Of a stretch of DNA of 64,000 nt, positions 44,878 through 52,744 are shown piece by piece. Source of the DNA: Planctomycetota bacterium. Its GTDB lineage: Bacteria > Planctomycetota > UBA1135 > GCA-002686595. The stretch is taken from the NCBI GenBank assembly GCA_016709875.1, contig JADJLZ010000010.1:62001-126000 (forward strand), given 5' to 3'. The notes beneath the pieces were generated by a model. The model was not told the origin of the DNA and made no database searches. It saw nothing but the letters and a program-made list of their open reading frames with translations. Every line of letters starts with the position of its first letter. The first letter of the stretch is position 1. A program made the position numbers and the translations under genes.

Positions 44878-46983
44878 TCACTTGCCGCCGTGCAGGATGG
44901 GCATCTCCGCCGCGGCACGCAGGTAGTGTTCGCGCGAAAGCGGCGCCACCTCGTCGCCCGAACCGCCTTGCCGGCGCGCGGGGATCGTCGTGTACATGGC
45001 CTCGGGCAGGTAGGTCGCGAAGAAGCGCTCCTCCGCCGCGGCAATGCGCTCGATGTCGAAGCGTGCGCGTTCACGCAGGCCGGTGATGTGCGACTGCGGT
45101 GCGGCGGGGAGCGCGCCGAGATAGGCCGCGGCGGCGCGCTGAAAGTGCAGCTTGAACACCGTCTGCCCGAATTCGACGAAGTGCAGGAACGTGTGGTGCG
45201 TCGAGTTGGCGCCGGCCCAGGGATATGGGCTGAGCGCGTAGGGCCGCGCAGCTTGCGCGATCTCGTCCTCGACGCGCTCCTCCGCCTCGGGCCCGCGCCT
45301 TCCGCCGATGTGCGTGAAGAGGGCGTAGAGCTTCAGATCGTCGCCCTCGGCGTAGTGGATGCGACGCACGCCGTAGCGTTGCGGGTCCTGCGCGATGTGC
45401 GAGCCGCGCTCGAGGCCGAACTTGCCGACGAGGAAGCAGTCGATGAACTCCTGCTGCTCCTCGATCCAGTGCACGGTCGAGAGCGCCTCGTCGAGCGATT
45501 CGTCGGGGTGATCGGTGAAGGTCATCCACTCGGTCGCGACACCGGCTTCGTGGAAGTTGCGGTTCACCTGCGTCATCGTCGCGCGGTCGCAGCCCTTGCG
45601 CATCAGCTCGAGAATGCGATCCGAACCGCTCTCGATGCCAAAAGCGGCCGATCGCAGGCCGGAGTCGTAGAGCAGTTTGCAGCGCTCGGGCGTGAAGTAC
45701 TTCTCGATCTTCAGGTCGCTCGACCAGCGGATCTTGATGCCCTTGTCGATCAGCGCCTGCGCGAGCTTCACGGCGTACACGGGCGAGAGCACGTCGCAGG
45801 AGAGGTAGAAGTTCTTCACGCCGTGGCGGCGCGCGAGCTGGCCGAGTTCGGAGGCGGCGCGCTCTGGCGGAATCTCGCGGTAGCTCGCGGTCGCCGTCTC
45901 GGTCAGGCCGTAGTAGCAGAACGAGCACTTGCCCCAGTAGCAGCCGCGCGTCGGCGCGTAGAGCAGCGTGCGGCTCGGCGCGAGGTAGCGGTCGAGATCG
46001 AGATCGCTGTAGTCGGGCGCGAGCGCGTCGTTCGCGAGGTCCAGCGTGTGGCGCGGGCCCAGCACGGGCGAGCCGCTCGAGGGGTCGAGCAAGAGCAGGT
46101 GGGGGACACTGCGCAGGAGCTCGAAGCGCGCCGCGGCGTCGCGCTCGGCGCGCCAGGCCTCGAGTTTGGGGAAGAGCTGCGCCAGCGTCTCCTCGCCCTC
46201 GAAGAGCGCCAGCGCGTCGCAGTACTCGAGCAGGCGCTTCTGCCCCTCGGGCTCGAGGTGCACCGCGACCTGGTGGATCAGCGGTCCGCCGAGCACGAGC
46301 ATCGCGTGCGGCGCGCGCGCGCGCAGGAAGCGCGCGAGGTGCAGCGCCTCGGGGATCTGCGAGGGGAACACGACCGAGATGCCGACGAAGTCGACCTCGG
46401 AGAGGTCCACGCGCGGCTCGCCGCCCTTCTCCCAGTCCCACTCCTCCGGACCGGTGAAAAACTGCTCGTAGAAGCCCTTGAGCGGGCTCTTCGCGCCGCT
46501 CGCGTATTCGGCGAGCAATTCGAAGCTCCAGGGCACGACGGAGTGCGCGCACTGGTTGAAGCCGAAGCGGTAGGGGTAGTACGCGGCGGAGAGCGCGTCG
46601 AAGTAGCCCTCGGTGATGCGCCGCACGCGCGCGTAGTGCTCGCCGTCGTAGAAGAGATCGCGCGAGGTGAAGACCTCGAGCGGGCCCGGGCTCGCGCCGA
46701 TCGCGCGGTCGATCTTCGGGCGCGACTCGACCACCAGGCGGTACTCGCGCTGCTCGTCGAAGCTCAGTTCCTGGCGGCGATTGAGGTCGATGAAGCGCGA
46801 GCCGACGCGCCGGCCAACGTAGACCAGGTTCTCGTGGTCGAAGAGCCAGTGCGTCGCCTCGACGTTGAGGTCGATCACGCGCGCGTCCAGCCCGCGCGCG
46901 CGCAGGTAGCCCTTCAGCGTCGGCAGCGAGAGGTAGGGCTGCGTCGGATCAGCGAAGGCGGGGTTGAGGAGGAGGCGCTCCAT
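44878..46983 (-). CDS. B12-binding-like radical SAM protein
   Basis: Protein of 701 residues with an N-terminal Rossmann/B12-binding-like domain (LLLNPAFADPTQPYLSLPTL, then LKGYLRARGLDARVIDLNVE) and a radical SAM core from about residue 340. The iron-sulfur cysteines lie in TRGCYWGKCSFCYYG, spaced CX4CX2C rather than the usual CX3CX2C; I recall the same spacing in related families. GLRSAAFGIESGSDRILELM is the conserved GxESGxxxxL strand of B12-type radical SAM enzymes. The substrate is unknown. It lies 43 bp upstream of glnS on the same strand, with no obvious functional link. Start: ATG 46983. Confidence 0.85.
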   Translation of the reverse strand: MERLLLNPAFADPTQPYLSLPTLKGYLRARGLDARVIDLNVEATHWLFDHENLVYVGRRVGSRFIDLNRRQELSFDEQREYRLVVESRPKIDRAIGASPGPLEVFTSRDLFYDGEHYARVRRITEGYFDALSAAYYPYRFGFNQCAHSVVPWSFELLAEYASGAKSPLKGFYEQFFTGPEEWDWEKGGEPRVDLSEVDFVGISVVFPSQIPEALHLARFLRARAPHAMLVLGGPLIHQVAVHLEPEGQKRLLEYCDALALFEGEETLAQLFPKLEAWRAERDAAARFELLRSVPHLLLLDPSSGSPVLGPRHTLDLANDALAPDYSDLDLDRYLAPSRTLLYAPTRGCYWGKCSFCYYGLTETATASYREIPPERAASELGQLARRHGVKNFYLSCDVLSPVYAVKLAQALIDKGIKIRWSSDLKIEKYFTPERCKLLYDSGLRSAAFGIESGSDRILELMRKGCDRATMTQVNRNFHEAGVATEWMTFTDHPDESLDEALSTVHWIEEQQEFIDCFLVGKFGLERGSHIAQDPQRYGVRRIHYAEGDDLKLYALFTHIGGRRGPEAEERVEDEIAQAARPYALSPYPWAGANSTHHTFLHFVEFGQTVFKLHFQRAAAAYLGALPAAPQSHITGLRERARFDIERIAAAEERFFATYLPEAMYTTIPARRQGGSGDEVAPLSREHYLRAAAEMPILHGGK

Positions 46984-47038
46984 GGGGAGGCACATGGTAG
47001 TGGGCGCGGGTGACTTCCTCACCCTCCGCGCAAGCGGA

Positions 47039-48214
47039 CTACTCGCGAGCCGGCGACGTGGTGCCCTCGTCGAGGATGTGCAGGTACTTGCCGTAGCCGA
47101 AGACTCGGCCACGCTTCTTGCCCGTCAACTCGCGCAGGATTCCCGCGGCTTCGAGGCTCTTGATTGCGGCTGTGACGGTCGGAATCGTCGACCCACTCCG
47201 TTTCGCAGCCGAAAGGACAGTCTGGACGGGATGCTGTTGGAAGGCGAAGTGGATCCGAAGCGCCGATCCTGCCGTGCGCCCGAAGCCTCCGATCGTCGCG
47301 CGGTCTTCCTCGAAGAGCCTCGCGAGCCGCCGCGCGGTTTCGACGGCTCCCTCCGCCGTGTGCTTCACGCCGCGCACGAAGAACTCGATCCACGCTTCCC
47401 AGTCCCCATCGGTGCGGACGCGCTGGAGCAGCTCGTAGTAGGCTTCGCGGTTGGTCTTGAAGTACAGGCTCAGGTAGAGGAGCGGCTCCTGCAGGACTCC
47501 CTCGGAGACGAGCAGCAGCGTGATGAGCAGACGTCCGAGCCGCCCATTGCCATCGAGGTAGGGATGGATGGTCTCGAATTGCAGGTGGCCGAGGGCTGCC
47601 TTCAGGAGGGGCGCCGTCCGTTCTGGCTGGTCATGCAGGAACCTTTCGAGGTCGGCCATGCATTCGTGGAGCAGGTGCGGTGGCGGCGGGACGAAGGTCG
47701 CGATGCCAGGGCGTGTTCCGCCGATCCAGTTTTGCGTCGCGCGGAACTCGCCGGGCTGTTTTCGGCTCCCGCGGCCTCGCGTGAGGAGCCGTGAGTGAAT
47801 CTCGTTGAAGAGCCGATTCGAGACGGGGAAACCGCCACGCAGGCGTTTCACTCCATGCTCCAGCGCGCGCACGTAGTTCGAGACCTCGCGCGCATCGTCG
47901 AGTGGAACACCCGGAGCCTCCTCGATTTCGAAGAGCAGCAGGTCGGAGAGCGAGGACTGTGTGCCTTCGATCTGGGAAGAGAGCACGGCCTCCTTGCGAA
48001 CGAAGGTGTAGAGGAAGAGTGACTTGTCCGGGAGCAGGCTGGAGACGCTGTCGAGCCGGCCGAGCGCGAGCAGTGCCTGGTCCAACTCCTCGCGCAGAGC
48101 GGCGTCGATGACGAGGGCGGGCCGGGGCGGGAGCGGATGAGGTACGAAGGCGCGGACACTCTCTCCGGCGACAGCAGGAGCGGGCACGATCGAGCCTGTG
48201 GGTCCGCGCTTCAT
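47039..48214 (-). CDS. Fic family AMP-transferase with N-terminal inhibitory helix and C-terminal winged helix
   Basis: Protein of 391 residues in the Fic (filamentation induced by cAMP) family, which usually transfers AMP from ATP to hydroxyl groups of proteins. The core motif HPYLDGNGRLGR (about 217-228) fits HPFxDGNGRxxR. An inhibitory segment SSQIEGT (about 79-85) fits (S/T)xxxE(G/N) and sits N-terminal to the core, so it is a class II Fic with built-in autoinhibition. The C-terminal 70 residues (SGSTIPTVTAAIKSLEAAGI, then LRELTGKKRGRVFGY) form a winged helix that may bind DNA. The upstream region has palindromes, so autoregulation is plausible. No antitoxin-like gene is adjacent. Confidence 0.92.
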   Translation of the reverse strand: MKRGPTGSIVPAPAVAGESVRAFVPHPLPPRPALVIDAALREELDQALLALGRLDSVSSLLPDKSLFLYTFVRKEAVLSSQIEGTQSSLSDLLLFEIEEAPGVPLDDAREVSNYVRALEHGVKRLRGGFPVSNRLFNEIHSRLLTRGRGSRKQPGEFRATQNWIGGTRPGIATFVPPPPHLLHECMADLERFLHDQPERTAPLLKAALGHLQFETIHPYLDGNGRLGRLLITLLLVSEGVLQEPLLYLSLYFKTNREAYYELLQRVRTDGDWEAWIEFFVRGVKHTAEGAVETARRLARLFEEDRATIGGFGRTAGSALRIHFAFQQHPVQTVLSAAKRSGSTIPTVTAAIKSLEAAGILRELTGKKRGRVFGYGKYLHILDEGTTSPARE

Positions 48215-48336
48215 GCCATGCCGTCGCTGTTCAAGGTTCTTTCACTGGCCGTTTCATTATGAAAGCAAACGGCCGTTTCCTTTATTACCAGAAGCAGATA
48301 TGGCCTTCCAGAGCCTTCCAGAGGGGGATAGATCTC
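48215..48336 (-). promoter_or_regulatory. Fic upstream region with nested palindromes
   Basis: AT-rich 122-bp gap between the MFS stop and the Fic start, in contrast to the GC-rich surroundings. It contains tttcattatgaaa (48252-48264, a perfect inverted repeat about one base), aaacggccgttt (48267-48278, a perfect 12-base palindrome), and two direct copies of ggccgtttc at 48247-48255 and 48271-48279. On the minus strand cataat (48262-48257) could serve as a -10 box. This looks like an operator-promoter, possibly bound by the Fic protein's own winged helix; the binding is inferred. Confidence 0.5.
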
Positions 48337-49605
48337 CTAGGGCCCGGGGGCCTCGAGCGGCAGCGGCCGCCGGAACGCGAGCACGCTCCAGAGCCCTCCG
48401 AGCACCAGCACCATGCCGCACAGCACCCAGGTCGTGATCGCGATCGAGTGCGTCCGGTCGAAGGTCAGGCCCGCGACCATGCCGCCCAGGCCGAAGGCGA
48501 TGTTCATCGAGAAGTACTCCAGCGCGAAGACCCTCCCGCGGAAGGCCTCGTCGGTGTGGCGCTGCCAGAAGACGGTCGAGGCGATCCAGATCGAGGCTCC
48601 GCCCAGGTGCGCGAAGGCGACCCACAAGCACTCCCAAGCGAGGTCCTCGGTGAAGCCGAAGAGCCCGTAGCCGACGACCGCGACGCCAAAGCCGCACACG
48701 ATTTGCAGCCGCAGCGCACGGTCGGATCCGCCGAGGAAACGCCGGCTGAGCCACGGTCCGAGCCCCGTGCCCAGACCGCGAGCGGAATACAGCATGCCGG
48801 TCGCGAACGCGGCCGCGTCCATCGCCTCGCTCCCGCTGCCCTGCGCGTGGCGCACCTGCGGCGCGAGCGAGAGCACGACCAGGAAGCCGCCGGCCGCACC
48901 CCAGAAGGTCTTGGCGAAGAGCATCACGCCCAGGCTGCGTTCGCGAGCGTGATCCCAGCCGCGCTTGAGATCGCGCAGCAGCAGGAACTCGCTCCAACGG
49001 AAGACGTGCGCGGCCTTGGGCACGGGCGGGAGACGCATGCGCGCGAGTGCGATCGCGCTCGCCACGTAGGAGAGCGAGTCGATCACGAACACGCCGCGCA
49101 CGCCGACGGCCTGCACGAGCGTGCCACCCAGCACGCCGCCGAGGCCGAGCATGATGCTCCAGGTCGCGGCCGAGATCGCGTTGGCGTCGTGCAGGTCCTC
49201 GCGGCGCACCGTGTCGGGCACGGCGGCGCTGCGCGCGACGTCGAAGAAGACGCTGAAGGACATCTGCAGCGCGATCAGCGCGTAGAGCCAGGGCAGCTTG
49301 CGCGGCTCGTCGACGAGCAGGAAGCCGAGCACGATCAGCGCGCGCACGAGGTCGGCGCCGATCATCAGCGCGCGGCGCGGCAGGCGGTCGCTGACCGGGC
49401 CCGCGAAGGGCGTCAGCAACGACGCGGGCAAGAGGCGCAGCGCGAGCTCGAGGCCAAAGAGCGCGCCCAGCGTCCCGACCGAGCCGCCGAGGTGGCCGAT
49501 CAGGACGATGCAGGCCATGCGGTCGAGCCAGTCGCCCGCCTGGCTGACGACCTGGCTGATCCAGAGCCTGGAGAACTGCGGGTTGCGGCGGAGGAGTGCG
49601 AGCAA
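48337..49605 (-). CDS. Major facilitator superfamily transporter (EntS-like MFS_3)
   Basis: Inner-membrane transporter of 422 residues with twelve predicted helices. The N-terminal FSRLWISQVVSQAGDWLDRM and the loop FAGPVSDRLPRRALMIGADL (MFS motif A region, DRxxRR) fit the EntS/MFS_3 group that exports siderophores or other small molecules. GFGVAVVGYGLFGFTEDLAW lies in the second half. The start must be at or after the TTG at 49605, because a TGA lies directly upstream in frame. The substrate is unknown; no siderophore genes are near. Confidence 0.87.
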   Translation of the reverse strand: MLALLRRNPQFSRLWISQVVSQAGDWLDRMACIVLIGHLGGSVGTLGALFGLELALRLLPASLLTPFAGPVSDRLPRRALMIGADLVRALIVLGFLLVDEPRKLPWLYALIALQMSFSVFFDVARSAAVPDTVRREDLHDANAISAATWSIMLGLGGVLGGTLVQAVGVRGVFVIDSLSYVASAIALARMRLPPVPKAAHVFRWSEFLLLRDLKRGWDHARERSLGVMLFAKTFWGAAGGFLVVLSLAPQVRHAQGSGSEAMDAAAFATGMLYSARGLGTGLGPWLSRRFLGGSDRALRLQIVCGFGVAVVGYGLFGFTEDLAWECLWVAFAHLGGASIWIASTVFWQRHTDEAFRGRVFALEYFSMNIAFGLGGMVAGLTFDRTHSIAITTWVLCGMVLVLGGLWSVLAFRRPLPLEAPGP

Positions 49606-49616
49606 TCAGCCCCGGG

Positions 49617-50420
49617 CTACTTCAGCTTCTGCTCGAGGAACATGCGCACGTTCTCCCAGGCGATCGAGGCGTTGGCCTCGTCGTAGATCTTGTTGCTCGG
49701 GTTCGCGAAGGCGTGCTCGGCGGGGAAGATCATCACGCGCGCGTCCTTGCCGGCGCCGGTGAGTGTGGTCAGGAACTGCGCCACGTCCGTCGGCTTGATG
49801 CTGCGATCCTTCGCGCCGAAGATCCCCAGCAGCGGGCAGGCGAGTTGATCGAGCTTCGCCGGATCCTGCTCGAGGAAGCCGTAGTAGAGCACGCAGGCGT
49901 CGAGCGTCTTCGAGTTCAGGCCCAGCAGCAGCGACTTGCCGCCGCCGAAGCACCAGCCGAGCGAGGCGACCTTGCCCGCTTTCACGCGCGGATCCTCGCG
50001 CAGGAATTTCTCCGCGGCGACCAGGACCGCAAGCGCCTTGGTGTCGTCGACCTTCTTCATCGCCGCCATGGCCTCGTCCGAGTTGGTCGCGACGACGCCG
50101 CCGTAGAGATCGACCGCGAGCGCCGCGTAGCCGTCGGCGGCGAGGCGGTCGGCCCACAGACGGATGTTGTCGTTCAGGCCCCACCATTCGTGGATCACGA
50201 CGATCGCTCGCGAACCTGCGCGCGGCGTCTTCGGCAGCGAGAGATAGCAGTGCGCGCCACCGACTTCGACCGGCGTGCCTGCGAGGACGGGCTTCTCGCC
50301 GGTCTTCAGCTGGTGCATGGCCTTGAACTCCGCCTCGCTGACGTCACCGGTGAGCGAGTGCTCCTGTACGGGAGGGTGCGGGAGGAGGGAGAGCGCGAGG
50401 AGGGCGAGAGAGTGCAGCAT
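49617..50420 (-). CDS. Dienelactone hydrolase family protein, exported
   Basis: Alpha/beta-hydrolase of 267 residues in the dienelactone hydrolase family. A signal peptide (LALLALSLLPHPP) follows Met at 50420. The active-site residues are visible: Cys in LGWCFGGG, Asp in FGAKDRSIKP, His in FPAEHAFANPSN and the family glutamate in VIHEWWGLND. Known members open the lactone ring of dienelactones; exported homologues often have unknown ester or thioester substrates. The frame is open upstream to 50756, but that part is shadow of the divergent gene. It ends 11 bp before the MFS gene starts, on the same strand, so the two may be co-transcribed. Confidence 0.9.
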   Translation of the reverse strand: MLHSLALLALSLLPHPPVQEHSLTGDVSEAEFKAMHQLKTGEKPVLAGTPVEVGGAHCYLSLPKTPRAGSRAIVVIHEWWGLNDNIRLWADRLAADGYAALAVDLYGGVVATNSDEAMAAMKKVDDTKALAVLVAAEKFLREDPRVKAGKVASLGWCFGGGKSLLLGLNSKTLDACVLYYGFLEQDPAKLDQLACPLLGIFGAKDRSIKPTDVAQFLTTLTGAGKDARVMIFPAEHAFANPSNKIYDEANASIAWENVRMFLEQKLK

Positions 50421-50471
50421 GGCTTTGTGGTGGGGTTCGGGGCCGCTTGGCATTCTAGGGCTTCCACGCGC

Positions 50472-51080
50472 ATGAACCTCACGATCGAAGACCATCCGTT
50501 GCTCGAGGCCGCGCTGTTCGTGGCCGAATTCCCCAGGGCCCTGGCGGAGATGCCCGCGCTCTGCGCCCCGGGGACGCCGCCGCTCTCGACCTCGGACGAG
50601 GTGAAGAAGCACATACGCGACCTCCTGCGCTTCGGCGGCTACAAGCCGACCGGCCGCGGCAAGCCCTCGAGCGAGTACCTGCTCGGAGTCGCGGCGGAGG
50701 GGCCGCTGCCTGCGATCAACCTCGCGGTCGACGCGTGCAACGTGGTCTCGCTGCACTCGGGCCTGCCGATCAGCGTGGTCGATCTCTCCCGCGCGCGCGA
50801 ACCGCTCTCGATCCGCATCGCGCCCGCGGGAACCACCTACGTCTTCAACGTGTCGGGCCAGACGATCGATCTGCGCGGGCTCCTGTGCCTGTTCGACGCC
50901 GAGGGGCCGTGCGCGAATGCGGTCAAGGACGCGCAGCGCACCAAGACGAGCGCGGAGACGACGCGCACGCTCTCGGTCGTGTGGGGCACGCGCGCGCTCG
51001 CGGGCCGCGCCGGAGAGGCCGCACGCTGGTACCGCGCGCTGCTCGAGGAAGCCCTCGTGCGCACCGAGGACCTGGGCTAG
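50472..51080 (+). CDS. B3/B4 (PheRS-beta-like tRNA-binding) domain protein
   Basis: Cytoplasmic protein of 202 residues consisting almost only of the B3/B4 domain found in the phenylalanyl-tRNA synthetase beta chain. FGGYKPTGRGKPSSEYLL, PAINLAVDACNVVSLHSGLP and the later FDAEGPCANAVKDAQRTKTS fit stand-alone members. Some stand-alone B3/B4 proteins edit or bind mischarged tRNA; a role for this one is not established. Start: ATG 50472, divergent from the dienelactone hydrolase gene (51 bp apart). Confidence 0.85.
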   Translation: MNLTIEDHPLLEAALFVAEFPRALAEMPALCAPGTPPLSTSDEVKKHIRDLLRFGGYKPTGRGKPSSEYLLGVAAEGPLPAINLAVDACNVVSLHSGLPISVVDLSRAREPLSIRIAPAGTTYVFNVSGQTIDLRGLLCLFDAEGPCANAVKDAQRTKTSAETTRTLSVVWGTRALAGRAGEAARWYRALLEEALVRTEDLG

Positions 51081-51199
51081 GTGCGCGGATTACGATTTCG
51101 ACGAAGCGGCGGGTCTTCGAAATGGAATGCGTCGCCCGACGGTTCCATCCAAGTGATCCCGGCCTAGGTGCGACTCACAACCAACCCAGGAGGCCCTGC

Positions 51200-51352
51200 A
51201 TGCTCTACACCCTCGCCGTCGTGCTGATTCTGCTCTGGCTGCTCGGATTCGTGTCCTCGTACACGATGGGCGGCTTCATCCACGTCCTGCTCGTGATCGC
51301 GATCGTGATGATCCTGTTGCGGATCATCAGCGGTCGGCGACCGATCCACTGA
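51200..51352 (+). CDS. Small two-helix membrane protein (lmo0937 family), copy 1
   Basis: A 50-residue membrane protein of the lmo0937/YqaE-like small protein group: two hydrophobic helices (LAVVLILLWLLGFVSSYTM and FIHVLLVIAIVMILLRII) joined by a GG turn, ending in the basic tail SGRRPIH. An aggagg ribosome-binding site lies 7 bp before ATG 51200. Such proteins are often stress-induced, but the function is unknown. A paralogue with 35 or so identical positions follows 165 bp downstream, and a hairpin begins at its stop codon. Confidence 0.85.
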   Translation: MLYTLAVVLILLWLLGFVSSYTMGGFIHVLLVIAIVMILLRIISGRRPIH

Positions 51353-51380
51353 GCCGGCGTGCGCACCGAGGACGCCGGCT
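51352..51380 (+). terminator. Perfect hairpin after small-protein copy 1
   Basis: A 9-bp stem agccggcgt/acgccggct with an 11-base loop starts at the last base of the first small gene's stop codon. No T tract follows. It separates the two tandem copies, suggesting that each has its own 3' end. Confidence 0.5.
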
Positions 51381-51517
51381 GATCCGATACCTGGACGGGC
51401 TCGTGCCCGCTCGACTACCCAGTGCTCGGGAGTGCACGCCACCGGCGCTGAGCTAGGAGTCTTCCCGTTCCGCAGCCGGATTCAGGCCGCGGACGCCACC
51501 CTCAAGGAAGGCCCCTC

Positions 51518-51670
51518 ATGCTCTACACACTCGCCGTCGTCCTCGTCGTCCTCTGGCTGCTCGGCCTCGTGTCCTCGTTCACGATGGGCGGGTTCATCCA
51601 CGTCCTGCTGGTGGTCGCCGTCGTGGTGATCCTGTTGCAGCTCATCAGCGGCCGTCGCCGGCTCGTCTGA
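51518..51670 (+). CDS. Small two-helix membrane protein (lmo0937 family), copy 2
   Basis: A 50-residue paralogue of the preceding gene: the same MLYTLAVVL start, two helices around SFTMGGFIHVLLVV and the basic end SGRRRLV. An aaggaagg ribosome-binding site lies a few bases upstream of ATG 51518. The changes between the copies are conservative, so both are probably functional. It converges with the respiratory operon; ccagcccgggctgg at 51679-51692 is a perfect palindrome in the 35-bp gap and could end both transcripts. Confidence 0.85.
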   Translation: MLYTLAVVLVVLWLLGLVSSFTMGGFIHVLLVVAVVVILLQLISGRRRLV

Positions 51671-51705
51671 TCCACGCTCCAGCCCGGGCTGGGATGCGGT
51701 GACCG

Positions 51706-52008
51706 CTAGCCGCTGATCCAGCCGCGCGTCAGGTAGTCGCCGCCGGCGAATCCGAACATGATCATCAGCCACAGCGCGCTGGCGATGACCATCGTCTGGA
51801 TCAGCCTGTTCGAGTACTTGACGTGCATGAAGATCAGGATCACGAGCAGCGCCTTCACGATGGCGATGGCCATCGCGACGGGCGTGTTGAGCGGGCCCAT
51901 GTCGATCAGCGCCGTCAGGTAGGTGGCGGCGGTGAGGACGATCAGGGCGACGAAGACGCCGATGTAGTGGCGCAGCGGGACGATGTGGTGTTGCGTGTGG
52001 CCGCTCAT
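51706..52008 (-). CDS. Cytochrome c oxidase subunit IV family protein
   Basis: A 100-residue inner-membrane protein with three hydrophobic helices (about 14-35, 42-62 and 70-92). The HVKYSNRL segment after the second helix is typical of prokaryotic oxidase subunit IV (CoxD/CtaF type), which stabilises the oxidase core. It is the last gene of the respiratory operon and starts 1 bp after the coxC stop. The length and position fit caa3 oxidase operons. Confidence 0.88.
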   Translation of the reverse strand: MSGHTQHHIVPLRHYIGVFVALIVLTAATYLTALIDMGPLNTPVAMAIAIVKALLVILIFMHVKYSNRLIQTMVIASALWLMIMFGFAGGDYLTRGWISG

Positions 52009-52009
52009 C

Positions 52010-52723
52010 TCAGTGATGTCCTCCGCCGCCAGTTGCGTGCGCGCCGAGCAGGTAGAGCAGGGGGAACAGGAAGATCCAGACGATGTCGACGAAGTGCCAG
52101 TACAGGCCGAACATCTCCAGGCCGTCGTAGTTCGAGGCCGTGTAGTAGCCCTTCCACGAGCAGCGCATCGTCCAGAACATCATCCCGATGCCGACGATCA
52201 TGTGGAACGCGTGCAGGCCGGTCATGATGAAGTAGAGCGAGAAGAAGATGCGCGCGTGGCGCACTTCCGCTCCGAAGACCGCCGCCGCGTGGCCGCTGGG
52301 GTCGATGAAGCTCGGGCCGGGGATCAGGCCGTGCTCGAACTTCTCCTTGTATTCGAAGGTCTTGATGACGAGGAACGCCGTTCCGAAGAGCAGCGTCAGC
52401 GCCAGCCAGCCGATCTGCGGGATGCGCCCGCCGCCCGTCTGCGCCGTGCGGATGGCGAGCGCCATCGTCAGCGAGGAGCAGATCAGCACCGCCGTGTTCA
52501 CGCCGCCCATCAGCACGTTGAGCTGGTGGCTCGCGAGCTGCCAGGCCTCGGGGTAGAGGTTGCGGTAGACGATGTAGCAGAGGAACAGCCCGCCGAAGAA
52601 CATGATCTCGGTGAGCATGAAGGCCCACATGCCCAGCTGCGCCGACTCGTGCTGCTGCTCGAGGTCGTCGAAATGGTGGGCGAGTCGGACTCCGCCGGGG
52701 ACCGCGTGTGCTTGATCGCTCAT
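52010..52723 (-). CDS. coxC: Cytochrome c oxidase subunit III
   Basis: Subunit III of the haem-copper oxidase, 237 residues, with five or more membrane helices. Typical segments are FDDLEQQHESAQLGMWAFML, LTEIMFFGGLFLCYIVYR and, near the end, FHMIVGIGMMFWTM and GLYWHFVDIVWIFLFPLLYL. The HFVDxVW pattern is the subunit III hallmark. It supports stable proton pumping in the complex. It lies 21 bp after coxA and is followed at once by the subunit IV gene. Confidence 0.95.
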   Translation of the reverse strand: MSDQAHAVPGGVRLAHHFDDLEQQHESAQLGMWAFMLTEIMFFGGLFLCYIVYRNLYPEAWQLASHQLNVLMGGVNTAVLICSSLTMALAIRTAQTGGGRIPQIGWLALTLLFGTAFLVIKTFEYKEKFEHGLIPGPSFIDPSGHAAAVFGAEVRHARIFFSLYFIMTGLHAFHMIVGIGMMFWTMRCSWKGYYTASNYDGLEMFGLYWHFVDIVWIFLFPLLYLLGAHATGGGGHH

Positions 52724-52744
52724 GGGCTCGTGGTGTTGCAGGCC

